Below the pieces are notes generated by a model that had not been told where the DNA came from, ran no database searches, and worked only from the letters and a program-made list of their open reading frames with translations. A program made the translations under genes and the position numbers. A stretch of 64,000 nucleotides of DNA from assembly GCF_042662685.1 (NCBI RefSeq), contig NZ_JBHSYO010000005.1, forward strand, positions 186,001-250,000. The letters are read 5' to 3'. Shown piece by piece: positions 27,796 through 36,089 of this stretch; the stretch's first letter is position 1; the number at the start of each line of letters is the position of its first letter. This DNA is from Pseudobowmanella zhangzhouensis (GTDB lineage: Bacteria; Pseudomonadota; Gammaproteobacteria; Enterobacterales; Alteromonadaceae).

Positions 27796-28883
27796 TAATG
27801 TTCTCCTGGGGCGGCGAAAGCCGGATTAGTTAAAAAGCTGTGGTCCGTCAACCCTTGTAAAAAGGCGAGCAAATCCTGCTTTTCCTGCTCTTTGAGATTC
27901 AACGGGCGAATAAACGGGCTGCGATAAATATTATGTCCGCCATGGCTGTTGCCACCGCGGTCATAAAAATCAATCACCTCTTCCAGCGTGGCAATGCTGC
28001 CATCATGCATGTACGGCGCAGTCACGGCCACATTGCGCAGACTGGGTGCACGAAACCGCCCCATATCTTTCATCTGCCCAGATATCTCAATCAAGCCAGG
28101 GTCGTCATCAGGATACGCACCTTTGCCATCCACATCATACAAACCGGTATTGTGGAAGCGGCGCACATTGACCTGCATATTGGCGTGTACACTGCTTTGC
28201 GAAAAATTAAAGCCGCCATGACAATGAAAACACTCCAGTCGCTCGGAATAAAACAGGTTCATGCCACGAATTTGCGATTCTGACAGCGCACTATCTATCT
28301 GGCCGTAGGCATATTGATCGAACGGGCTGTCAAATGAAACGAGGGTACGTACAAAACTCGCTAATGCCTGGTTTACCCGGTCAAAATCGGCCGAACTGTC
28401 ACCAAACGCCGCGTCGAAGAGCGCGGGATATGGCCCATGCTGCAAGCGCTCAAGCACCCGCTGTGGGGCAGCACTAATATTCAGTTCCCGCGGTGATTCG
28501 CCAAACATGGGGATTAAAATCTGCGCTTCCAGCGACCCAAGCCCATCGTGCGCCCAGGTAAAATCGGTGTTATAGGCCACATTAACCAGTGCCAGCGGAT
28601 TACGCCGGTGTGGTTCGCCCGTACTCCCAACTGAGCGCACCGCAGGTTGGCTAAAGCCATAGGCTTGTTGGTGACAACTGCCGCAACTTTGCAGACCATT
28701 AGCCGATAGCCCCGGGTCATAAAACAATTGCCGCCCCAGCGCGACTTTGGCTGGGGTTAATGGGTTATCCGCAGGAATCGGTGGCGGTGGCATATTGTAC
28801 GGCAGTTGCCAGCTGTATTCGGGCGCAGGCCGCTCACAGCCCCATAGCAAACACACCCAAATCAATACTAACCAGCGCTTCAA
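27795..28883 (-). CDS. MbnH-family di-heme enzyme (cytochrome c peroxidase-like lipoprotein)
   Basis: A 362-residue periplasmic di-heme c protein with lipobox LLWGC (Cys16). Heme motifs CGSCH (residues 67-71) and CFHCH (218-222) lie in two cytochrome-c domains of the CcpA/MauG superfamily. The following sequence (PHRRNPLALVNVAYN...FTWAHDG) is typical of the MXAN_0977/MbnH branch. Known biology: Methylosinus MbnH converts a Trp of MbnP to kynurenine, making a copper site. Here the gene directly follows an MbnP-family gene with 4 bp overlap, so the same modification is expected but not proven. No methanobactin precursor or MbnB/C is nearby. Confidence 0.88.
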   Translation of the reverse strand: MKRWLVLIWVCLLWGCERPAPEYSWQLPYNMPPPPIPADNPLTPAKVALGRQLFYDPGLSANGLQSCGSCHQQAYGFSQPAVRSVGSTGEPHRRNPLALVNVAYNTDFTWAHDGLGSLEAQILIPMFGESPRELNISAAPQRVLERLQHGPYPALFDAAFGDSSADFDRVNQALASFVRTLVSFDSPFDQYAYGQIDSALSESQIRGMNLFYSERLECFHCHGGFNFSQSSVHANMQVNVRRFHNTGLYDVDGKGAYPDDDPGLIEISGQMKDMGRFRAPSLRNVAVTAPYMHDGSIATLEEVIDFYDRGGNSHGGHNIYRSPFIRPLNLKEQEKQDLLAFLQGLTDHSFLTNPAFAAPGEH

Positions 28884-29635
28884 GGTACAACCTCAAACGC
28901 CTGTGGCAAGTGTTGCAGCAAACTGGCACAGGCTTGTTCTTCACCGAAATGGAAGGTGCAGCTTTGCTTCTGGTCGGGATCATCACCGAGTAGCTTCGCC
29001 AGATCCAATACGATGTGTTTACCAGCTTGCCATGGCAGGGAAACCGCTACCGTATTGGGCTCTTCACAGGCGGTTTGCGGCGCTCTGACTTTACTGGCCG
29101 CCGCACACCCGGTGCTACCTAAATGAAAGCTAAAGTGCTGATCTGCCCTGGCCATTTCCAGTCGCACAAATTTGTGCCCGCCCTGCCATGACCAGAACAT
29201 ATCCGGACGATTGAGCGGGGCAGGCTGTTGCAGAGGATTCTGGTGGTTCAATTCAAAAGGCACACCAATGACAAACGACAGCTGATCGCTTCCTTCTGGT
29301 ATCGCTGGTGCGATAGTCAGCGGGGCACGCAACGCCTCTGCTTGACAGGAAAATTCTGCCAAGGTTACCTCAGCCGACACATTGCTCTCATTATCGGCTT
29401 GTTGATTAACGTGTAGTGAGTGCTCACCAGAGTCATCGCTGGCAGTTAACTGATACAAATAAAAACGCAGTTCCTGCACTTGCCAACCGTTGTCCAATTG
29501 CCCACCGCAACCAATTGGTTTACCTTGCCATCTCAGTTCGATGGACAAAGATTGACCAGAGGGCGCCGGCCCACAGGCGCTCAAAGTAAGTAGCAGGATA
29601 AACAGGCCAAGCCAATGACGAAACAAACCGGACAC
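28880..29635 (-). CDS. MbnP-family four-Cys metal-binding lipoprotein
   Basis: A 251-residue protein of the metallo-mystery pair family (four-Cys motif protein). A lipobox (LSAC, Cys21) follows a hydrophobic segment. The family marks are a GVPFELNHQNPLQ stretch, the MFWSWQGGHKFVRLE motif with the Trp candidates for modification, and FHLGSTGC. Several further cysteines occur (CGG, FSC, TAC, SCTFHFGEEQAC). The start assigned is a GTG at 29635 with no ribosome site, and it overlaps the divergent gene's start by 21 bp, so the real start could be an in-frame TTG at 29626. It is first of the MbnP-MbnH-M20 operon. Confidence 0.85.
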   Translation of the reverse strand: MSGLFRHWLGLFILLLTLSACGPAPSGQSLSIELRWQGKPIGCGGQLDNGWQVQELRFYLYQLTASDDSGEHSLHVNQQADNESNVSAEVTLAEFSCQAEALRAPLTIAPAIPEGSDQLSFVIGVPFELNHQNPLQQPAPLNRPDMFWSWQGGHKFVRLEMARADQHFSFHLGSTGCAAASKVRAPQTACEEPNTVAVSLPWQAGKHIVLDLAKLLGDDPDQKQSCTFHFGEEQACASLLQHLPQAFEVVP

Positions 29636-32350
29636 CAGATAAAAACGATAGGGTTAAGCACACTGGCGCTCATCTTGGGATGTTTACAAGGGTTCAGTCA
29701 AGACGTGTTTGCCCACGCAGAGCATGATAAGGCGCGTTTTTTGGCTCCCCAGGGTAAAGATCAGGGTGATTGCAGTAACCGATTCCGACCCTGTGCGACG
29801 CTGTCCTACGCGCTGGCGCAAGTGAACAAAGGCGATAGTATTTTACTCGCCGCTGGCAGCTATCAACTCAATGATGATACCACCCTGACCGACCTGCTTA
29901 GCACCACCGTGCCAGTCAAAGCCGGTTACAGCCAGCTGGATCAGTATCGTCAGCAGGATCCGGTCACCAACCCTACCTACCTGCTTGGCGTGCCCGCCGA
30001 ATTTGCCGACGTGCTGAGCCGCGCCGGTTTTACCGTCATTCGCGACCAGCAATACACTCACGAGGTTGCGCCCACACTGGCAGGCAAACAACAGTCCGCC
30101 ATTACATCGGCAACCTGCTCAGGCGGCATGGCCGGAGAGTATCCCTGTGACAACGTCGATCTGGTTGCCCACTTGCCGTTATCGGCGTTTGCCGGCTCTC
30201 CCAGCGCCGCCAATGATATTTGGGGGCATGTGGATCTGAATACCGGCATCGAATACGCCTTAATCGGCCTGAGAAACGGTACCTCCGTAGTGAGTTTACA
30301 AGACCCCAATAATCCTGTGGTGGTTGGTTCAGTCAGCGGAGATAATACCGTGTGGCGGGATATAAAGGTGTACCAGTATTACGACGCCGAGCAACTGCGC
30401 TGGATGGCCTATGCCTATGTCACTGCGGACAGTGCATCAGATGGTCTGGTCACCATTGATTTAAACAACTTACCGGATTCCATTGAACTGGTGGATCGCA
30501 ACACCCACTTTGCCAGCGCCCACAACGTCTATATCAGTAATGTGGACTACAGCACCAACAGCCCGCTGAATCCCGACCCTGCGCAATTGATCATCGCCGG
30601 GGCAAATCAATTTCGTGGCGCCCATTACAGCTTTTCACTGGCTACCCCCTCTGCACCAACAGTTGGTTTTACGCCTGGCACTACGACCGCCAATGATTAC
30701 AGTCATGACGTGAGCTCCGTGCTGATTACCGACAGCCGTGCGCAGCAATGTCCTGCCAACGATAATGGCTGCTCAGTGTTACTGGACTTTAATGAAAGCA
30801 CCTTTAATTTATGGGATATGACTGCGCCAGAGGCGCACAGTAAGTTATCCTCCACCACTTACAATCAGGCGGAGTATGTGCACAGCGGTTGGTGGAGTGA
30901 AGACAAGCATTACATCTTTGTACACGATGAATTAGATGAATCCAGGCGTGGTTTGAACACCACGCTGCGCATCTTTGATATCAGTGATCTGCAAGACCCG
31001 GAACTGGCCGGCATCTGGACGGGCCCTACCGCCGCCATCGATCACAATGGCTTCGTGCGCGGTAACAAATACTATATGTCTAACTACGAGCGCGGTCTGA
31101 CCATCCTGGATATCAGTCAACCCAGCAATCCGCTAGAGGCTGGTTTTTTTGATACCTTCCCAACCCGCACCAGCAATAACTTCAATGGTGCATGGGGTGT
31201 TTACCCTTATCTGCCCAGTGGATTGATTCTGATCAGTGACATCAACCGTGGCTTATTTGTGCTGCGTGATAACACCCTGACAGAGCAAAGTCAGGTTGGG
31301 TTTCGCGACGCCAATATCATTGCCGACGAGGGAGCGCAAATCACCCTGCAAGTGCAAAGGCAAGGCGATGCCAGCGGTGCAGCCAGCGTTAAATTCGACG
31401 TGCTGCACGGTGCGACCGATGACGCGGACATGACCTTCAGCAGTGGCGAACTCAGCTGGGCTGCCGGCGACAGCAGCGATAAAACCATTACAGTCAACAT
31501 CAACAATGACGGCATCACAGAACCGCAAGAAACTTTTTTCGTGCGCTTAAACACGCCCCAAGGCACACAATTAGCAGCCAAAAATCTGCAACAAGTCACT
31601 ATCGACGGCGTGCCAGTGCCATCTGCGGCCGCATTCACCCAAACGCAAATTACCTTGTATGAAGGCCTGCCGGACCAGTCGGTTAGCGTAAAAAAAGCCC
31701 GTAACAAAGACGACATCCTGCTTGTAAACTACACGTTGGAAAGCGACAGCGGCGTGGCGGGTGAGGATATGCCATTACTCAGCGGTACGCTGGAATGGCA
31801 AGCGGGCGACAATGCCAATAAAACCATCGCACTAGCCACGCTGGATGACGCGATCGCCGAGGGGACTGAAGTACTGGTACTTAGGCTAAGTGCCGACAAC
31901 GAGCTGAATCTGGTGCAACCCGCCGAACTGACGATCCGCATTCGCGATGATGAGAGTAATCAGGCTCCCATCGCTGATGCGGGTGCCAATCAACAGGGCT
32001 ATCAGAACAGCACACTGCAATTATCCGGCAACGGCAATGATGCCGATAACGACAGCCTCACTAGTCTGTGGCAACAGTTGGACGGCCCCGCAGTGACCAT
32101 TGCCGACCCGAGTGCGCTACAAACCAGCGTCACCCTCGGCAACACTACGGGTACTGCGACCCTGCAACTGACCGTTACCGATCCGTTTGGCGTGCAAAGC
32201 AGTGATACCGTCAGCATTAATATTCAGGCCAGAGCCACGCCCCCGCCTCCCGGCTCAAGCTCCGGTGGTGGCAGTATTTACAGCTTACTGATAATGATGA
32301 CCGCGGCGTTACTGGCGAGATTTCGCGCTCACAGCCGGCGTGATTGGTGA
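29615..32350 (+). CDS. Secreted choice-of-anchor-B-like protein with Calx-beta-type and PKD-like domains, GlyGly-CTERM
   Basis: A 911-residue exported protein. It has a signal peptide, a DNA-exposed-looking region with NRFRPCATLSYAL (residues about 50-62), then LVIVD-type repeats (residues about 180-540: SVVSLQDPNNPVVVG, LTILDISQPSNPLEAG). Two Calx-beta-like repeats follow (about 550-775), then a PKD-like domain beginning PIADAGANQQ. The tail is proline-rich and ends GSSSGGGSIYSLLIMM...ARFRAHSRR, a GlyGly-CTERM (rhombosortase) sorting signal typical of type II secreted, surface-bound proteins. It is divergent from the MbnP operon. This family is often found beside metallo-mystery pairs; the connection is inference. 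Confidence 0.8.
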   Translation: MTKQTGHQIKTIGLSTLALILGCLQGFSQDVFAHAEHDKARFLAPQGKDQGDCSNRFRPCATLSYALAQVNKGDSILLAAGSYQLNDDTTLTDLLSTTVPVKAGYSQLDQYRQQDPVTNPTYLLGVPAEFADVLSRAGFTVIRDQQYTHEVAPTLAGKQQSAITSATCSGGMAGEYPCDNVDLVAHLPLSAFAGSPSAANDIWGHVDLNTGIEYALIGLRNGTSVVSLQDPNNPVVVGSVSGDNTVWRDIKVYQYYDAEQLRWMAYAYVTADSASDGLVTIDLNNLPDSIELVDRNTHFASAHNVYISNVDYSTNSPLNPDPAQLIIAGANQFRGAHYSFSLATPSAPTVGFTPGTTTANDYSHDVSSVLITDSRAQQCPANDNGCSVLLDFNESTFNLWDMTAPEAHSKLSSTTYNQAEYVHSGWWSEDKHYIFVHDELDESRRGLNTTLRIFDISDLQDPELAGIWTGPTAAIDHNGFVRGNKYYMSNYERGLTILDISQPSNPLEAGFFDTFPTRTSNNFNGAWGVYPYLPSGLILISDINRGLFVLRDNTLTEQSQVGFRDANIIADEGAQITLQVQRQGDASGAASVKFDVLHGATDDADMTFSSGELSWAAGDSSDKTITVNINNDGITEPQETFFVRLNTPQGTQLAAKNLQQVTIDGVPVPSAAAFTQTQITLYEGLPDQSVSVKKARNKDDILLVNYTLESDSGVAGEDMPLLSGTLEWQAGDNANKTIALATLDDAIAEGTEVLVLRLSADNELNLVQPAELTIRIRDDESNQAPIADAGANQQGYQNSTLQLSGNGNDADNDSLTSLWQQLDGPAVTIADPSALQTSVTLGNTTGTATLQLTVTDPFGVQSSDTVSINIQARATPPPPGSSSGGGSIYSLLIMMTAALLARFRAHSRRDW

Positions 32351-32388
32351 ATTAATCATCGATTAACCCGCTTGACCCACTCAGGCGG

Positions 32389-32417
32389 GTGACACAAAAA
32401 CGAAACTTGCTTATACT
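32389..32417 (+). promoter_or_regulatory. Probable sigma-70 promoter of the tRNA gene
   Basis: GTGACA (-35) and TATACT (-10, 32412-32417) are 17 bp apart, followed by a GC-rich discriminator (GCGCCCGCC) as in stringently controlled stable RNA promoters. The predicted start is near 32424, leaving a leader of about 40 nt. Confidence 0.7.
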
Positions 32418-32462
32418 GCGCCCGCCTGATGTCATATCGGGCAGCGCAATGCACTTCAAAAT

Positions 32463-32539
32463 GGCCCTATAGCTCAGTTGGTTAGAGCACCCGACTCATA
32501 ATCGGTAGGTCCCTGGTTCAAGTCCAGGTGGGGCCACCA
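32463..32539 (+). tRNA. ileX: tRNA-Ile (anticodon CAU, lysidine type)
   Basis: A 77-nt cloverleaf with encoded CCA. The acceptor stem is GGCCCTA/TGGGGCC-like, the D-arm AGCTCAGTTGGTTAGAGC, the anticodon arm CCGACTCATAATCGG with CAT, and the T-arm contains GGTTCAAGTCC. The 5' GGCCC and the GACTCATAATC loop match the E. coli ileX-type tRNA, whose CAU is modified to lysidine to read AUA, and not the elongator Met tRNA (GGCTACG...). Identity rests on comparison from memory. A T-run follows directly. It marks the left border of an accessory stretch. Confidence 0.9.
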
Positions 32540-32655
32540 TTTTTTCAAACCCGTTTTCCTGCTTAACGTCTGTACCAAGCGATAATAGCCGCCCCGCACA
32601 ATATAGCTCTGAATAAACACCCCATGCTGGCCTAAATAATTCAAAACCGTTTCAT

Positions 32656-32730
32656 CCCGTCATGCTGAACTTGATTCAGCATCCACTGCCTTTGCTGCCC
32701 GACAAGATTGATTCCAGCGGGCGTGACGGG
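32656..32730. repeat. REP-like intergenic element in the tRNA-AlkP gap
   Basis: The 355-bp gap 32540-32894 has no gene. It holds a compact inverted repeat ATGCTGAA-CTTGA-TTCAGCAT (32662-32682), nested in a larger pair of CCCGTCA (32656-32662) and TGACGGG (32724-32730) arms. The CGTCATGCTGAACTTG core resembles widespread REP-type elements of marine gammaproteobacteria. The rest of the gap shows nothing further I can name. Confidence 0.6.
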
Positions 32731-32894
32731 CCTGTCCGGGGGCAATCGGGCTGGTCGCCGGTTTCAATCCACGCGTCCGGAAAGGGCACAACCATCAGCG
32801 TTTTGCATCTGACCATTCTGGTAAACGAATGACAATTTATCGCCGTTTAGATAATACCGGAAGTATTGCCTCATTTCGGCTACATCCGCTGAGT

Positions 32895-34142
32895 TTACGC
32901 CTGTTTCGGGTTTTTAACGTGTTTGCTGACAAAGTCTGTGAGTGGCTGAAGCTGGTCTTGAATAAGACCTTCTGACTCCAATTGTTTGATCATTTCCCAT
33001 GCTTTCCCGTCGCCCATCAGGGCAAAATGCTGCGCTAATGTTGTCCAGCGCGCCATCTGCAACCCTTGTATGTCTTTTTGCTGGGTTCGACTCGGTGGAA
33101 AACGGGCGTCTAAATTAATGTTCCCCACGCTTTGCGGCAAATTTAATTGCATGTCAGGCTGCCAGTCAGAGGTGCTGCCCGGCTGTGCAAGACAATAGGC
33201 CGTTCCTGCCCATTTTGCAGCGCTGACGCCGAGTACCCTGGCAACGGTGGGTAACACATCATAAATACCCATGTTCTTGTCAAATAATGCGTCGCGGCCG
33301 ACAGCATCGGCGCAAATAATTGCAAACGGTGCAGGCTCTGAAGCTGTTATCACCACGGTTGTTTTGGTTTGCATTAGTTGCACTAATCTGCCCACCAAGC
33401 CATCTATCAACATCGCTGCGTTACGGTACACTGGCAAAGACCTGAGTGGTTGCTTCGCCAACGAAAAAGCGAGGTCTTGTAACAAGGTATATCGCACAAA
33501 ATGGCAGACAAAAGACTGATCTTCTATCGCCTGTGTAGCCGCTGCATGGACACTGGACGTCTCACACACCATTCTGGCTAATGATTTGCTGCCAAATGTC
33601 TGCAGTTGTTGCAAATCGTTATTGAAAAACCAAGTCAAATCCGCCTCACTAATCTGGCTTGGATGCCACCTGAGTTGGCTCATCTTTGCCGTTCGGGCAA
33701 GATTGGATACGCTGCCGGGTGACAACGGCCAATTATCCGCATCGCTATCAGTGACTCGACAAAACGCATCACTCAGGACTAAGCCAACCTCTGATTTTGA
33801 GAAGTGACTGCCCAGCATATTGATGGCAACGCAAGGGATGCCCGCCGCATCCAGATATTCCCAGAAAAACGGCGCGGTGACACCGGGACGACACAGGTCG
33901 GTGATACCATAACCGTCCGGGCGATTACACTTCGCCGTAACGATGTTGGATTTCTCAGGCGTCATACCGGTCAGCAAGATCCCTTCAGTGATGATATTGG
34001 TGGCTGACCGGCGAAAGCAACCGGAAGTCCCTGTGTGAATTAAATCCAATAAATTCGGAAAGAGCTGGCTGGTGTCATCATCCATCAACAGGCGCCAATC
34101 AAAGTGCGGCAGGTGAACCCATAGGCAGTTACTCTTGAGCAT
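32895..34142 (-). CDS. Alkaline phosphatase-superfamily-like protein (hypothetical)
   Basis: A 415-residue soluble protein without a clear signal peptide. N-terminal TSGCFRRSATNIITEGILLTG and C-terminal NMGIYDVLPTVARVLGV resemble the catalytic Thr/Ser region and the IAPTL-type motif of AlkP/type I phosphodiesterase proteins. The metal-ligand pattern is not fully readable, so activity is uncertain. It overlaps the upstream GNAT-like gene by 14 bp, so the two act together. The pair lies in the accessory stretch after the tRNA. Base composition is slightly more AT-rich than the flanks. Confidence 0.55.
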   Translation of the reverse strand: MLKSNCLWVHLPHFDWRLLMDDDTSQLFPNLLDLIHTGTSGCFRRSATNIITEGILLTGMTPEKSNIVTAKCNRPDGYGITDLCRPGVTAPFFWEYLDAAGIPCVAINMLGSHFSKSEVGLVLSDAFCRVTDSDADNWPLSPGSVSNLARTAKMSQLRWHPSQISEADLTWFFNNDLQQLQTFGSKSLARMVCETSSVHAAATQAIEDQSFVCHFVRYTLLQDLAFSLAKQPLRSLPVYRNAAMLIDGLVGRLVQLMQTKTTVVITASEPAPFAIICADAVGRDALFDKNMGIYDVLPTVARVLGVSAAKWAGTAYCLAQPGSTSDWQPDMQLNLPQSVGNINLDARFPPSRTQQKDIQGLQMARWTTLAQHFALMGDGKAWEMIKQLESEGLIQDQLQPLTDFVSKHVKNPKQA

Positions 34143-35007
34143 CAGTTACCTTCTGATATATAAACGCCTCTGTACTGGTAACCTTGCCTTCCAGTTTTTG
34201 CGAGATGCGGGTCATCTTTTGGTTGTCTTGAATAATGGCAATTTGACTCTCGGTGATGCCATGGTCCAGTAACGTCTTCATATTTTCAGCAATGAAATAA
34301 GCAAACACCCAGGTGTCCTGATAGGCGCTAGCGATATTCAATGGGTCCAAATAAGCGCAACCATCCTCAACACCAATCCCCAAAGAGGCGACAATCTCTT
34401 CGCCTTTGTAAAAGGCCGTGGAGAACTGATAGTCGCGGGTAGATGGGTATTCGCCGGTGGCATATAAATGCTCGTGCGTCAGCTGCCCAAATCCCTGATT
34501 GCAGAGTGCATTGAGAGCGTCTGTGTTGTCTGTGTAGGGCAGGAATGAAAACTGTGCCAGTGTCTGCGCTGAGGGTTTGAAACGCTTTAGCACCTTTTCG
34601 AACAATGCCAAAATCGTCGCCACCCTGACTGTCTTTCTCACCAGCCACCTGTTCATTTTAAAGCCATGCTGCTGAAACCGGCGCATCTCATCCTGGTCAA
34701 CGATGGGCTGCTGCTTGTTTAAATAGCGGATTCCATGTTGTCGGCACAGTTCGAGCAGGCGTTCGACGGCGAAATCAAAGATTCTGTCATCAAAATCCTG
34801 AGCGGTCAGCTTGATTTCAAACACATAGGTCGGATCACCGAACATCTGATTCCGGTATAGCAACACATAAGCAAGGTGAACATTTTGTTGTGCCTGCACA
34901 GCGAAAAGGGACGGCGCAACCTGACAATCTCTGGCGCCTTCAAAATAACGCCCGATAGCAGGGCTATGCGTCAGGGTAACATCAATAAAATCAATATGTT
35001 GAAACAT
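34129..35007 (-). CDS. GNAT-like acyltransferase or unknown protein
   Basis: About 292 residues from the ATG at 35007. A GTG at 35025 would extend it, but that codon lies inside a terminator hairpin. The N-terminal half has an acetyltransferase-like layout (VHLAYVLLYRNQ, VERLLELCRQHGIRYLNKQQ) and the C-terminal half repeats it (GEEIVASLGIGVEDGCAYLDP, LLDHGITESQIAIIQDNQKM), suggesting a tandem GNAT fold; the family is not certain. The start lacks a Shine-Dalgarno and directly follows the U-tract of the hairpin at 35008-35030. It overlaps the AlkP-like gene by 14 bp. Confidence 0.5.
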   Translation of the reverse strand: MFQHIDFIDVTLTHSPAIGRYFEGARDCQVAPSLFAVQAQQNVHLAYVLLYRNQMFGDPTYVFEIKLTAQDFDDRIFDFAVERLLELCRQHGIRYLNKQQPIVDQDEMRRFQQHGFKMNRWLVRKTVRVATILALFEKVLKRFKPSAQTLAQFSFLPYTDNTDALNALCNQGFGQLTHEHLYATGEYPSTRDYQFSTAFYKGEEIVASLGIGVEDGCAYLDPLNIASAYQDTWVFAYFIAENMKTLLDHGITESQIAIIQDNQKMTRISQKLEGKVTSTEAFIYQKVTDAQE

Positions 35008-35030
35008 AAAAAACCGAGTATACACTCGGT
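35008..35030 (-). terminator. Terminator hairpin abutting the GNAT-like gene start
   Basis: ACCGAGT-GTAT-ACTCGGT on the reverse strand, followed by TTTTT and then at once the ATG at 35007. It ends the PEP-CTERM gene transcript 33 bp after its stop, and leaves no room for a normal ribosome site for the next gene. Confidence 0.8.
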
Positions 35031-35062
35031 CCTTTTATTTGATTTTTAATCGCTGAACGCTA

Positions 35063-35875
35063 TCAGGATTTGCGACGACGTGCAACTATGCCGGCCACAC
35101 CCAGCACCATCAGTGACAAAGTGGCGGGAGTAGGAATCGCATTGGCGTCTCCCTGAGATTGGTTGATCTCTGATTGCGCAGCCACTCTCTGGCCCGCAGC
35201 GATCTGTTCATTTGCCACAGAGTTGTAGGCAAAACCATTGATTGAACCAACACCTCGTTCATTTACCGATAGGTCAAGCCAACCGTAATGCAGGCCGTCA
35301 TCCTCTAGCAGGCTAAAACCCAGATACCCCTCAAAGATCCCGCTCGCACCGGTTGGATTAATTGCCCCACCGATAGAGGAAGAACGATACTCCGGTGACG
35401 TTTCCCAAGGATTCCAATCACCATAACAAGTTTGATACCAGCCTTTGTACCCACAGTTGTAGGAACTACGAAAACGATAGCTATAACTACTTCTGAAAAA
35501 GTCACTTTCACTGGCAATGCCCAAGCCGGAGGTAAATAAGGCCTCTGTACCAATTACCTCGCCTTCAGCAAATATACTTCTGCTTATGAGGTTATCGCCT
35601 TGACTATATACAGTAAGGCCGCTGCTATCATTAGATTGAGTGAAACTTGTACGCTCATAGCTGTTATCAGAGTAAGCCGCGGTTACCAGGTCAGCGTAGT
35701 AATTGGCGTACTTTAATGCTCTAAAGTCGTATGCGCCGTCCAAGTTGAAATCAATATAGATATCATTACTCGAATTGAATTCATAGGTGATATCTGAATA
35801 AAGGATACCGGCCATGGCGGGTAGACTTAACGTTGCGGATGCAACAAGTGACACGGGTAAAACGGACTTTTTCAT
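35063..35875 (-). CDS. PEP-CTERM sorting domain protein, secreted
   Basis: A 270-residue exported protein. The ATG at 35875 has AGGAA 6 nt upstream and starts a signal peptide (MKKSVLPVSLVASATLSLPAMA). The mature part is a beta-rich domain of the PEP-CTERM type, with an IDFNLDGAYDFRAL strand, a few Cys, and a closing HYGWLDLSVNERG segment. The tail TPATLSLMVLGVAGIVARRRKS has the Pro motif, transmembrane helix and basic cluster recognised by exosortase. No exosortase gene is present in the window. It is the upstream neighbour of the GNAT/AlkP pair but is separated from them by a terminator. Confidence 0.8.
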   Translation of the reverse strand: MKKSVLPVSLVASATLSLPAMAGILYSDITYEFNSSNDIYIDFNLDGAYDFRALKYANYYADLVTAAYSDNSYERTSFTQSNDSSGLTVYSQGDNLISRSIFAEGEVIGTEALFTSGLGIASESDFFRSSYSYRFRSSYNCGYKGWYQTCYGDWNPWETSPEYRSSSIGGAINPTGASGIFEGYLGFSLLEDDGLHYGWLDLSVNERGVGSINGFAYNSVANEQIAAGQRVAAQSEINQSQGDANAIPTPATLSLMVLGVAGIVARRRKS

Positions 35876-36089
35876 AATCATTTCCTAACTGCGACTACAT
35901 GATGGCGACACATCACAGCAATTAGCATTATACGTGCCAGCTTATTAAGCTGTTGATTTATATGTGTAAATAACAAACGGGAACAGGCTTTTGTAAAAAA
36001 AAGTGACAGGAACAACGCCACAACAAACATTATCCACAAATAACTATCAGAGCTCACCCGGCTTTGCACCGGGTGGTGAAATGCTTGAT

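Noticed and set aside
32463..32539. tRNA called as tRNA-Met because of the CAT anticodon
   Set aside because: The acceptor stem (GGCCC) and the anticodon stem match the lysidine-type tRNA-Ile, not elongator or initiator Met tRNA.
36055..36075. CACCCGG/CCGGGTG hairpin after rhlE as a terminator
   Set aside because: No T-run follows on either strand, so it cannot be called a Rho-independent terminator; Rho-dependent ending is possible.
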